Shown piece after piece: positions 5,336 through 13,155 of a stretch of DNA of 13,155 bases. A program made the position numbers and the translations under genes. The first letter of the stretch is position 1. Each line of letters begins with the position of its first letter. The stretch is from Thermoleophilia bacterium. GTDB taxonomy: Bacteria; Actinomycetota; Thermoleophilia; Gaiellales; Gaiellaceae. Below the pieces are notes generated by a model. That model was not told the DNA's origin and did no database searches. It saw nothing but the letters and a program-made list of their open reading frames with translations. The stretch is from assembly GCA_025933895.1 (NCBI GenBank), contig JAICZB010000039.1, positions 1 to 13,155 of the forward strand, written 5' to 3'.

Positions 5336-5800
5336 GTGACGACTTACGAGATCTTGCTGATGCTGGACCCCGAGCAGGCCGAGGCGCGCCAGGAGGACAT
5401 CGTCGCCCGTGCGCGCGAGCTCGTCGAGAAGGGCGGCGGCGCGTGGCACAGCCACGACGCCTGGGGTCGGCGGCGCCTCGCCTATCCGATCGCGCACAAG
5501 GAGGAGGGCGTGTATCACCTCGTCGTCTTCGACGCGGAGGCGGCGACGCTCGACGAGATCTCCCGCGTCCTCAAGATCGAGGACGCCGTGCTGCGCCACA
5601 TGGCCACGCGCCACATCGCCGGCTCCCGCACGAGCGCGCCGCGCGACGAGGCAGCGGCTCCCGCTCCTGCCCCGGTCGCCGAGCCCGCAGCCGCGCCGTC
5701 GCCGGAACCAGAGCTCGAATCGTCCGAAACGACCGTTTCGGAGGACGCGGAGCCGGAGTACGCTGGCACGGAAGAGCAGCCCGGCGAGGAGGAGGAGTAA
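5336..5800 (+). CDS. rpsF: 30S ribosomal protein S6 with acidic C-terminal extension
   Basis: Residues 1-95 form the canonical S6 fold: MTTYEILLMLDP at the N-terminus, then WGRRRLAYPI, HKEEGVYHLVVFDA and DEISRVLKIEDAVLRHM. S6 binds S18 and 16S rRNA on the 30S platform. The protein is 154 aa, whereas S6 is usually about 95-135. Residues from about 96 on form an Ala/Pro/Glu-rich tail ending in GEEEE, which is likely disordered. GTG 5336 is supported by GGAGG 10 nt upstream. It heads the rpsF-ssb-rpsR-rplI operon, and ssb starts 4 nt after its stop. The leader contains a possible regulatory hairpin. Confidence 0.96.
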   Translation: MTTYEILLMLDPEQAEARQEDIVARARELVEKGGGAWHSHDAWGRRRLAYPIAHKEEGVYHLVVFDAEAATLDEISRVLKIEDAVLRHMATRHIAGSRTSAPRDEAAAPAPAPVAEPAAAPSPEPELESSETTVSEDAEPEYAGTEEQPGEEEE

Positions 5801-5804
5801 GAAC

Positions 5805-6239
5805 ATGGCGAACATCAACCGCGTCGTTCTCGTAGGCAACCTGACGAAGGACCCCGAGTTGCGGCACACGCCCGGCGGTACGCCGGTTTGCAGCCTGCGA
5901 GTCGCCGTGAACAGCCGCCGGCGCGACGAATCGGGCAACTGGGTCGACAAGCCGAACTACTTCGACGTCTCCGTCTTCGGGAACCAGGCCGAGAGTTGCA
6001 CGCAGTACCTGTCCAAGGGACGGCCGGTGGGCATCGACGGCCGGCTCGACTGGCGCGAGTGGGACGCGACCGACGGCTCGGGCAAGCGGCAGGCCGTGCA
6101 GATCATCGCCGAGAGCGTGCAGTTCCTCGGCAGCCGCGGTGACGGCGACGCCGGCGGCAACCAGTTCGTGCCCGCGGGCGCCGCGCAGCAGGAGACCGCC
6201 GACTTCCCGGCGGCGGCCGACGACGACATCCCCTTCTAG
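5805..6239 (+). CDS. ssb: Single-stranded DNA-binding protein
   Basis: The product is 144 residues. The N-terminal OB fold (about 1-108) begins MANINRVVLVGNLTKDPELR and continues with SLRVAVNSRR, KPNYFDVSVFGNQAE and LSKGRPVGIDGRL. A short Gly/Ala/Gln linker ends in the classic acidic tip DDDIPF, which recruits replication and repair partners. It binds ssDNA as a tetramer during replication, repair and recombination. Its Shine-Dalgarno GGAGGAG (5791-5797) lies inside the end of rpsF, indicating translational coupling. The rpsF-ssb-rpsR order is widely conserved. The linker is short relative to many actinobacterial SSBs. Confidence 0.97.
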   Translation: MANINRVVLVGNLTKDPELRHTPGGTPVCSLRVAVNSRRRDESGNWVDKPNYFDVSVFGNQAESCTQYLSKGRPVGIDGRLDWREWDATDGSGKRQAVQIIAESVQFLGSRGDGDAGGNQFVPAGAAQQETADFPAAADDDIPF

Positions 6240-6246
6240 GAGACCC

Positions 6247-6570
6247 GTGGCCAGAGAAAAGAATCAGCAGCAACAGCGGAGGAGGCCGGGCGGGCCCGCG
6301 GGGCAGATCAAGCGCCGCAACTGCTTCTTCTGCAAGGAGAAGATCGCGGAGATCGACTACAAGAACGTCAACCAGCTGCGCCGCTACATCTCCGAGAAGG
6401 GGAAGATCCGCAGCCGCCGGATCACCGGCGCCTGCCGCCGGCACCAGGTTCAGGTGGCGACCGCGGTCAAGCGGGCGCGCGAGATGGCGCTGCTGCCGTA
6501 CGTCGCCGAGGGCTCGGAGGATCGCGAGCGCGGCGGCCGGCGCGACCGCGGTGACCGGGGAGACCGCTGA
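6247..6570 (+). CDS. rpsR: 30S ribosomal protein S18, zinc-ligand (C+) form with charged tail
   Basis: The product is 107 residues. The core reads RRNCFFCKEKIAEIDYKNVN, then LRRYISEKGKI and RSRRITGACRRHQVQVATAVKRAREMALLPY, the S18 family sequence. Cys26, Cys29 and Cys63 with His66 provide a likely zinc site, so this is the C+ paralogue. The last ~22 residues (after LPYV) form an Arg/Asp/Gly-rich repeat tail (RRDRGDRGDR), longer than the usual end of S18. S18 pairs with S6 on the 30S platform. Start GTG 6247 follows AGGAG (6238-6242), which overlaps the ssb stop. Its stop is 1 nt before the rplI start. Confidence 0.96.
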   Translation: MAREKNQQQQRRRPGGPAGQIKRRNCFFCKEKIAEIDYKNVNQLRRYISEKGKIRSRRITGACRRHQVQVATAVKRAREMALLPYVAEGSEDRERGGRRDRGDRGDR

Positions 6571-6571
6571 C

Positions 6572-7273
6572 GTGGAGGTGATTCTCCTCTCGGACGTCGA
6601 GCATGTCGGCCTCCGCGGCGACGTCGTCTCGGTCGCGCGCGGCTACGCCCGCAACTTCCTCCTGCCGCGGCGCCTCGCCGAGGAGGCAACGGCGTCGCGC
6701 GTCGCCGAGCTGCAGAAGCGGGACTCGCTGCGTGCGCGCAGCGAGGCGAAGACCGCCGAGCAGGCAAACGAGATCGCGGAGGCGCTCTCGAAGACGGTGC
6801 TGCGATTCGAGGTCAAGGCGGGCCCGACCGGCTCCCTCTTCGGCTCGGTCACGCCGACCGACATCGCCGACGAGATCTGGAGCACGAAGAAGATCCGCGT
6901 CGACCGCCGCAAGATCGAGACCGACCCGATCAAGCGCATCGGCCGCTACGAGGTTCCGATCGGCCTGTTCGAGGACGTGCACGTCGAGGTCAAGACCGAG
7001 GTGATCCCCGAGGGCGGTGAGCTGCCGTCCGAGGACGAGCTCGCGCAGATGGAGGCCGCCGAGCGCGCCGAGCAGGAGGCCGAGGCCGCCGCTCCCGAGC
7101 CTGCCGCCGAGCTCGAGGAGATCTTCGCCGAGGTCGACGCCGCCGAAGCTGCAGAGGCCGAGGCAGCGGAGGCGGACGCGGCGGAGGGCGAGCCGACCGA
7201 CGAGGCGGAAGCCGAGTCCGAGGCGGAGCCCGAGTGGCGGGCCGACGCGGACGCCGCTCTCGCGGACGAGTAG
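6572..7273 (+). CDS. rplI: 50S ribosomal protein L9 with long acidic C-terminal extension
   Basis: The N-domain MEVILLSDVEHVGLRGDVV plus VARGYARNFLLPRRLA is the L9 signature. A connecting helix and the C-terminal domain (GPTGSLFGSVTPTDIAD, DRRKIETDPIKRIGRYEV) follow, to about residue 148. L9 is normally about 150 residues; this one is 233. The extra ~83 residues are almost entirely Glu, Ala and Asp, with repeated EAAEA/EADAAE units, and are probably disordered. The frame is open further upstream, but GTG 6572, 9 nt after GGGGAG (6557-6562), gives the canonical N-terminus. L9 binds 23S rRNA at the base of the L1 stalk and influences frame maintenance. It is the last gene of the tight ribosomal operon. 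Confidence 0.95.
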   Translation: MEVILLSDVEHVGLRGDVVSVARGYARNFLLPRRLAEEATASRVAELQKRDSLRARSEAKTAEQANEIAEALSKTVLRFEVKAGPTGSLFGSVTPTDIADEIWSTKKIRVDRRKIETDPIKRIGRYEVPIGLFEDVHVEVKTEVIPEGGELPSEDELAQMEAAERAEQEAEAAAPEPAAELEEIFAEVDAAEAAEAEAAEADAAEGEPTDEAEAESEAEPEWRADADAALADE

Positions 7274-7553
7274 TACAGACAGCCGAGGAGCTGCGGAAGC
7301 GCGTCTGCGAGCCGAGGGGCGCGGCGTACCACGCGTCCACCCTGCGACCGTAAAGCGACGTTCACACGCTGTCCACGGCCTGTGGATCTGCGCAGGAACT
7401 TGCCGCTAAGAGCGCACGAATCCGTCCCCAAGGCGCCGTCCGGCGCGCCTGCAATCATGCCCGTTTCTCCTGCAAATGGCCGAAAACGACCTGTTCACAA
7501 GGGACATTCCCACAGCTGGAAAGCCGGCGGAGGACGTGCTGGAATCGACACGC
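7274..7553 (+). promoter_or_regulatory. rplI-dnaB intergenic/leader region with DnaA-box-like inverted repeat
   Basis: This is the longest stretch without a firm gene. It contains an inverted repeat, TCCAC (7372-7376) and GTGGA (7382-7386), within TGTCCACGG and TGTGGATCT. Each half is a 7-of-9 match to DnaA-box forms (TTGTCCACA or the complement of TTATCCACA). No clear TANNNT promoter was found. From 7476 an ATG-initiated frame runs into dnaB, but its first 26 codons use A/T-rich codons (ACA, AGG, ATT, GCT, GGA) unlike the rest, so I treat them as leader. Confidence 0.3.
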
Positions 7554-8918
<1,365 letters not shown>

Positions 8919-9648
8919 CCTCGCCGCCCGCTGCCTCGGCTGCGGGCGCGAGTTCGAGACCGAGCAGGTCGTCCTCCTCGGCCAGACGTTCCCGGCCGAG
9001 CGCTATTGCCGGTTCTGCCGCGAGCGAGAGAGGGTGAATGCCGATGATCGGCAGGCCAACGCGCGTTGGAGTCGCGTTCGAGTTCCCTCAGCGTACGACG
9101 ACTGCACGTTCGAGAGCTTCGAGCCGGTGCCGGACACCCGCAATGCACTTGCCGTCTGCAGGCAGTGGACGAAGGAGTTCCGCGCCGGGACCGACCTGCG
9201 CCAGGGACTCCTCCTCCGCGGCAATCCGGGAGCAGGGAAGACGCATCTGGCCGTGGCGATCCTGCGCGAGGTCGTCTGGAGCGATCGCAAGCCCAGGCCG
9301 ACGGCGCTCTTCCTCAACGTCCCCGGGTGGCTCAACGCGCTGCGCGAGAGCTACGGCGACGGCGAGCCGCCCCCGAACCCGAGCGGATATGAGCTCGTCG
9401 TCCTCGACGACCTCGGCGCCGAGGACTGGTCGAGCTGGGCTCGCGACCGCATCTACAACCTCGTCAACCAGCGAGAGCAGCAGCGGCGGCTCATGATGGT
9501 GACGACGAACCACGACTGGCGAGAGCTGGCCGGCCGGGTCGGCGGCCCGACCGCGAGCCGCCTACGCCGCCTGACCCGCGAGGTCCACGTGGACGCCCGC
9601 ACCGACTACCGCGAGCGCGTAGCCGCGTAGGCCGGCTGCCGCCGACGG

Positions 9649-9654
9649 CATACT
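9649..9654 (+). promoter_or_regulatory. Weak -10-like element for purA
   Basis: CATACT ends 8 nt before GTG 9663. Read two bases later, TACTTC ends 6 nt before it. Neither is a perfect TANNNT, but position and lack of a Shine-Dalgarno match the leaderless pattern seen elsewhere. Confidence 0.3.
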
Positions 9655-9662
9655 TCACCGCC

Positions 9663-10937
9663 GTGCCCGCCACCGTCATCGTGGGCGCGCAGTGGGGCGA
9701 CGAGGGGAAAGGCAAGATCGTCGACCTGCTCGCCCGGGACTCCGACCTCGTGTGCCGCTACAACGGCGGCCCGAACGCAGGCCACACCATCGTGGCCGAC
9801 GGCGAGACCTACAAGCTGAAGCACATCCCCTCGGGGATCCTCCAGGGCAAGGAATGCGTGATCGGCGCGGGCTGCGTCGTCGACCCGCCCGTGCTGATCG
9901 AGGAGCTCGACGGTCTCGCTTCGCGCGGCATCGAGACCGGCCTCGTCCGCCTTTCCGGCAACGCGCACCTGGTCATGCCGTGGCACCTGGCGATCGACCG
10001 GGCGAGCGAACGGCGGCTCGGCAAGCTCGCGATCGGCACGACGAAGCGCGGCATCGGCCCGTGCTACGCCGACAAGGCGATGCGGCTCGGGATCCGCGTC
10101 CAGGACATCCTCGACCCGAAGATCCTGCGCCAGAAGATCGAGGTCGCGCTCACCGAGAAGAACCTATGGCTCGAGCGCGTGTACGGTGAGCGGCCGATCG
10201 AGCTCGAGGGGCTGGTCGAGCAGTACGAGGGATACGCCACGCGGCTGCGGCCGATGATCGCGGACACGTCGCTGCTCGTCGACGGCGCCCTCCGCGAGGG
10301 GAGGCGAATCCTGTTCGACGGCGCCCACGGCACGCTCCTCGACCTCGACCACGGCACGTATCCGTTCGTCACGTCGTCGCCGACGGTCGCCGCCGGCGCC
10401 GGGGTCGGCATCGGGATAGGCCCCTCGCGAATCGACAGCGTGATCGGCGTCGCCAAGTCCTACGTCACGCGGGTCGGCCAGGGGCCGTTCCCCTCCGAGA
10501 TCGAAGGGCCCGACCAGGAGCGCCTGCGGGAGCTCGGCGGCGAGTACGGGACGGTCACCGGTCGGGAGCGCCGCTGCGGCTGGCTCGACCTCGTCGCGCT
10601 CCGCTACGCCGTGCGCGTGAACGGGATCGACCGGCTCGCCCTCACCAAGCTCGACGTCCTCTCCCACTTCTCCGCGCTGCCGGTGTGTGTCCGCTACCGC
10701 ACGCGCGACAGGTCGGAGACGCACGACTTCCCCGCGCACCAGAGCGACTTCCACGCAGCGAAGCCCGTCTACGAGGTGCTCGAGGGCTGGAACGAGCCGC
10801 TCGACGGCTGCTCGTCCGTCGCCGGGCTGCCGGATGCGGCGCGCGCCTACGTCGAGTTCGTCGAGTCCGAGCTCGACGTCGAGGTGACGCTCGTCGGCAC
10901 CGGAGCCGAGCGCTCCTCGGTGCTCACGCGGGCGTAA
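9663..10937 (+). CDS. purA: Adenylosuccinate synthetase
   Basis: The product is 424 residues, the normal length. It catalyses the GTP-dependent joining of IMP and aspartate to adenylosuccinate, the first committed step to AMP. The start MPATVIVGAQWGDEGKGKIV carries the GTP/IMP-binding loop with catalytic Asp13. NGGPNAGHTIV follows with catalytic His41. Further motifs are GTTKRGIGPCYADK, FDGAHGTLLDLDHGTYPFVT, GVAKSYVTRVGQGPFP and LTKLDVLS. It is a cytosolic homodimer. The gene begins 32 nt after the DnaC-like gene and ends overlapping the convergent methyltransferase gene by 14 nt. Nothing is missing or frameshifted. Confidence 0.97.
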   Translation: MPATVIVGAQWGDEGKGKIVDLLARDSDLVCRYNGGPNAGHTIVADGETYKLKHIPSGILQGKECVIGAGCVVDPPVLIEELDGLASRGIETGLVRLSGNAHLVMPWHLAIDRASERRLGKLAIGTTKRGIGPCYADKAMRLGIRVQDILDPKILRQKIEVALTEKNLWLERVYGERPIELEGLVEQYEGYATRLRPMIADTSLLVDGALREGRRILFDGAHGTLLDLDHGTYPFVTSSPTVAAGAGVGIGIGPSRIDSVIGVAKSYVTRVGQGPFPSEIEGPDQERLRELGGEYGTVTGRERRCGWLDLVALRYAVRVNGIDRLALTKLDVLSHFSALPVCVRYRTRDRSETHDFPAHQSDFHAAKPVYEVLEGWNEPLDGCSSVAGLPDAARAYVEFVESELDVEVTLVGTGAERSSVLTRA

Positions 10938-11670
10938 CGGCCGCCGCGAAGGCGCGCGCGCCGAGCCCGAACGGCCCCTCCGGGCTGCCGAGCTGGCGGA
11001 ACAGCTCCTCGTGCGCGCGCTCGCGCGCGTCCGGGTCGAGCGACGCGACCCAGTGGCCGGCCGGGCCGACGCCGCGGTCCATGGCCCGCCAGAACTCGTC
11101 GAAGTCCCGGTAGCCGGCGCTCACGTCCAGCTCGGCCGACTCGACCACGCCGAGCGGCGCGAGCAGGTCGTGGATCTCCTCCGGCGTCCTGTAGCGGCGC
11201 GGCTCGCCGGCCCGCGAAGCGCCGACCAATTCCGCCGTCCGGTCGATGGCGGCGAACATGTCGACCTCCGCGACGCCCCACATGCAGATCGCGACACGGC
11301 GGGCGACCCGCGCCATCTCGGCGACCGCGGCCGGCGCGTCCGACATGAAGGCGACGACCAGCTGTGCGAGGGCCACGTCGAACTCACCTGCGTCGAACGG
11401 CAGGGACTCCGCCGCGGCCTCGTGCACGTCGAGGTCCGGGAAGCGCTCCCGCAACACGGTGACGAACTGCGGCGACGGCTCCGCCGCCGCGACCGAGGCA
11501 CCGCGGGTAAGCAGCTCCGCGGAGAGGGCGCCGGTGCCCGCGCCGACGTCGAGCACGCGCGCACCCGGGTTCACGCCGGCAAAGTCCGCGAACAGCGGCG
11601 CGAGGCGCGTCGAGTACCGGCCCATGAAGTCGTCGTAGGCGTCCCCGCCGACCCGGAAGGTCCCGCTCAC
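10924..11670 (-). CDS. Class I SAM-dependent methyltransferase
   Basis: The product is 248 residues with a Rossmann-fold SAM-binding core. Motif I is ARVLDVGAGTGALSAELL (about 37-54), then come an acidic residue in AAAEPSPQFV, AAAESLPFDAGEFDVALAQL (motifs II/III) and a post-core region. The N-terminus, YDDFMGRYS near residues 12-20, is typical of small UbiE-like/Methyltransf_11 or _25 proteins. The substrate is unknown. GTG 11670 overlaps the mobA stop (GTGA), so it can be translated from the fdhD-mobA message. A -10 box within the end of mobA, 6 nt upstream, could also give its own leaderless transcript. Its 3' end overlaps purA by 14 nt on the other strand. A role in molybdenum cofactor biology is not shown by the sequence. 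Confidence 0.88.
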   Translation of the reverse strand: MSGTFRVGGDAYDDFMGRYSTRLAPLFADFAGVNPGARVLDVGAGTGALSAELLTRGASVAAAEPSPQFVTVLRERFPDLDVHEAAAESLPFDAGEFDVALAQLVVAFMSDAPAAVAEMARVARRVAICMWGVAEVDMFAAIDRTAELVGASRAGEPRRYRTPEEIHDLLAPLGVVESAELDVSAGYRDFDEFWRAMDRGVGPAGHWVASLDPDARERAHEELFRQLGSPEGPFGLGARAFAAAVTPA

Positions 11671-12179
11671 CGGGCGAGCCTATCCAGATCGGATCTCGTG
11701 TTCACGTTCGCGAGCAACCCCTCCGCGAGCTCGACCCGCGCGGTGTCGAGCCCGTCGAGAACCGTGCGAAGGCGGCGCTCGCCGGCCTCGAACACGGACA
11801 GCGTGCGCCGGGCGACGGCGCAGGGGAGAGGGCCGGCCGGTCCCACGGCTGCGTCGCGGCAGGCCCCTGCGAGCAGCCGGAGCGTGTCGACGGTCAGGAG
11901 CGGCATGTCGACGGGGACGACCACCGCGACGTCGCGCGTTGCCTGGCGCAAGCCGGCGACGATCGCCGCGACAGGGCCCGTCCCCTCGTCTGCAAGCGAC
12001 GGGAACGGGAGACCGTTGCAGCGACCGACGGCGATCCGCTCCTCGCAGGCGTCGTCGAGCAACCGCCACGCCCGCTCTGCGAGCGTCTCCCCCTCGAACC
12101 GTGCAAGCGCTTTCGGCGATCCGAAGCGGGTGCTCCCGCCGCCGACGAGCAGGATGCCCGTCAGCGGCCGATCCGCCAC
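11667..12179 (-). CDS. mobA: Molybdenum cofactor guanylyltransferase (MobA-like NTP transferase)
   Basis: The product is about 170 residues. The nucleotide-binding motif LVGGGSTRFGSPKALARF (about 11-28) and VVVPVDMPLL (about 90-100) are those of MobA-type MobA/GlmU nucleotidyltransferases. They transfer GMP from GTP to molybdopterin, giving the MGD cofactor used by formate dehydrogenases and other DMSO-reductase-family enzymes. I place the start at GTG 12179, overlapping the end of fdhD by 19 nt; the frame remains open upstream but there it is antisense or out-of-frame to fdhD. At 170 aa it is a little short for MobA (often ~190-200). A CTP-specific MocA or another NTP-transferase-like enzyme is an alternative, but linkage to fdhD favours MobA. 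Confidence 0.85.
   Translation of the reverse strand: MADRPLTGILLVGGGSTRFGSPKALARFEGETLAERAWRLLDDACEERIAVGRCNGLPFPSLADEGTGPVAAIVAGLRQATRDVAVVVPVDMPLLTVDTLRLLAGACRDAAVGPAGPLPCAVARRTLSVFEAGERRLRTVLDGLDTARVELAEGLLANVNTRSDLDRLAR
11677..11682 (-). promoter_or_regulatory. -10 element for the methyltransferase, inside mobA
   Basis: On the minus strand TAGGCT is followed by 6 nt (cgcccg) and then GTG 11670. It lies within the last codons of mobA, so coding constraint could explain part of it. Confidence 0.4.
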
Positions 12180-12940
12180 GGCTCCGTGTAGACGTTGATC
12201 GAGCCATCGCGGACGAAGCCGCAGAGCGTGATTCCTCGGTCCGCCGCCAGGTCGACGGCGAGGCTCGAAGGAGCGCCGACCGCGACGAGGACCGGACAGC
12301 CGGCGACCGCTGCCTTCTGGACGAGCTCGAACGAGAGCCTGCCGCTCACGCAGAGCACATGGTTCCCGAGCGGAAGCAAATCTGCGCGGAACGCCCAGCC
12401 GGCGACCTTGTCCAGCGCGTTGTGCCGGCCGACGTCCTCGCGCACGCACAACGGGTCGCCGGCCGCCGTAAAGAGTCCGGTCGCGTGCAGGCCGCCGGTC
12501 GCGGCGAACGCCGCCTGCGCGTCGCGCAGCCGCTCGGGCAGCGAGGCGACGAGCGCCGGATGCAACCGCAGGTCGGACTCGACGCGCGGCGCCTCGACCT
12601 CCACCGCCTCGAGCGCTCCTTTCCCGCAGACGCCGCACGAGGACGAGGTGTAGAAGCTGCGCTGCAGCCGCTCCGGGTCGAAGCCCGGCACGTCGACCTC
12701 GACCGCGTTCGCGGCGAGATCGTCGGGCAGCCGCGCCTCACGCGGCCGCAGTCCCTCGGAGAGACAGAACCCGAGCGCGAGCTCCTCGTCGTGCCCGGGC
12801 GTCCGCATCGTGACGGCGACCGGCCGTCCGCCGATCCGGATCTCGAGCGGCTCCTCGACGGCGACCTGGTCGCGCTCCGTCGCGCCGGCCGGCAGCCGGA
12901 GGACGTCGACCGCGGCGGCCGAGTAAGGCGGCGCGTCCAT
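12161..12940 (-). CDS. fdhD: Formate dehydrogenase accessory sulfurtransferase FdhD
   Basis: The product is 259 residues, usual for FdhD. FdhD takes sulfur from IscS and passes it to the Mo/W bis-MGD cofactor, which formate dehydrogenase needs for activity. The sulfur-relay motif SSCGVCGKG has Cys102 and Cys105. Other family motifs are HDEELALGFCLSEGL, CVREDVGRHNALDKVAG, SGRLSFELVQKAAVAG, GAPSSLAVDLA and TLCGFVRDGSINVYT. ATG 12940 is supported by a -10 box ending 7 nt upstream, although the partial upstream gene stops only 22 nt away. It is cytosolic. mobA overlaps its end. Along with selC this implies a molybdo- or tungsto-formate dehydrogenase elsewhere, probably nearby upstream. Confidence 0.97.
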   Translation of the reverse strand: MDAPPYSAAAVDVLRLPAGATERDQVAVEEPLEIRIGGRPVAVTMRTPGHDEELALGFCLSEGLRPREARLPDDLAANAVEVDVPGFDPERLQRSFYTSSSCGVCGKGALEAVEVEAPRVESDLRLHPALVASLPERLRDAQAAFAATGGLHATGLFTAAGDPLCVREDVGRHNALDKVAGWAFRADLLPLGNHVLCVSGRLSFELVQKAAVAGCPVLVAVGAPSSLAVDLAADRGITLCGFVRDGSINVYTEPWRIGR

Positions 12941-12947
12941 CGGCAGC

Positions 12948-12953
12948 AGCGTA
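12948..12953 (-). promoter_or_regulatory. -10 element for fdhD, leaderless spacing
   Basis: On the minus strand TACGCT is followed by 7 nt (gctgccg) and then ATG 12940. The hexamer is identical to the one before selC. No Shine-Dalgarno is visible in the gap. Confidence 0.5.
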
Positions 12954-12962
12954 ACCGCGGAG

Positions 12963-13155
12963 TCAGGCCTCTTCGGCTTCCGCGGCCTCGACTTCGCCGT
13001 CGGAGGCGGCGCGTGTGGTGACGAGATGGTCGAAGACGGCGCGGTAGCCGTTGATCGCGGCCGCGACGTCTCCCGGCGAGAGCTCGTCGGAGTCGCGCTC
13101 GGCGGCCTCGACGATCTCGTGAGCGGCGAGATACTCGGCGACGACCTCCCGCTCC
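12963..13155 (-). CDS. C-terminal fragment of an unidentified protein upstream of fdhD
   Basis: An open frame on the minus strand enters from the right edge and stops with TGA at 12965-12963. About 63 residues are visible: EREVVAEYLAAHEIVEAAE, then DELSPGDVAAAINGYRAVFDHLV and an acidic tail ending VEAAEAEEA. It looks helical and charged. I do not recognise it; it does not resemble the C-terminus of a formate dehydrogenase catalytic subunit as I know it. Codon third positions are strongly GC, supporting real coding. It is 22 nt upstream of fdhD and could be in the same operon. Confidence 0.6.
   Translation of the reverse strand, partial: EREVVAEYLAAHEIVEAAERDSDELSPGDVAAAINGYRAVFDHLVTTRAASDGEVEAAEAEEA

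Noticed and set aside
7274..7475. A chromosomal replication origin (oriC)
   Set aside because: Only one pair of degenerate DnaA-box-like sites, no AT-rich unwinding stretch, and no dnaA or dnaN nearby.
12161..12940. A SECIS element or in-frame Sec codon within fdhD or other genes here
   Set aside because: All recognisable genes have full-length frames without internal TGA, and none needs read-through to complete a domain.

Overview
This is a very GC-rich, gene-dense window. The start codons (many GTG), the codon use and the protein families point to an actinobacterium, most likely class Thermoleophilia (Gaiellales or Solirubrobacterales relatives). That placement is an inference from protein style; there is no rRNA here to confirm it.

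Layout. (1) 1-1947, minus strand: the start of a hydantoinase B/N-methylhydantoinase subunit gene, preceded by the overlapping hyuA subunit gene. (2) 1967-3043, plus strand: a HAD-family phosphatase and a cupin protein, divergent from hyuA across only 19 bp. (3) 3061-3152: a complete selenocysteine tRNA (selC) with anticodon TCA, an 8-bp acceptor stem and a long variable arm. (4) 3182-4913: a five-helix membrane protein of unknown function and a small Cys-containing protein. (5) 4916-5218, minus strand: a small membrane-anchored protein. (6) 5336-9630, plus strand: a replication/translation cluster rpsF-ssb-rpsR-rplI, then dnaB and an overlapping DnaC/DnaI-like AAA+ ATPase. (7) 9663-10937: purA. 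(8) 10924-13155, minus strand: the tail of an unidentified gene, then fdhD, mobA and a SAM methyltransferase.

How the parts fit. selC together with fdhD (sulfurtransferase activating formate dehydrogenase) and mobA (molybdenum cofactor guanylylation) suggests the organism makes a Mo/W-bis-MGD formate dehydrogenase, perhaps a selenoprotein. The catalytic subunit is not in the window, nor are selA, selB and selD. The rpsF-dnaB cluster is the common bacterial S6-SSB-S18-L9-DnaB arrangement, but with long acidic tails on S6 and L9 and a zinc-finger helicase-loader-like ATPase fused by overlap to dnaB.

The most striking non-coding signal is a recurrent TANNNT -10 hexamer 6-8 nt upstream of start codons of isolated or operon-leading genes (HAD, cupin, the 5218 membrane protein, methyltransferase, fdhD; weaker at hyuA and purA). 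It also lies 6 nt before the first base of selC. This predicts leaderless mRNAs and a leaderless tRNA-Sec transcript. Genes inside the ribosomal operon instead have Shine-Dalgarno sequences. Two divergent gene pairs appear to share overlapping back-to-back -10 elements. No CRISPR array, insertion sequence, rRNA or convincing intrinsic terminator was seen.
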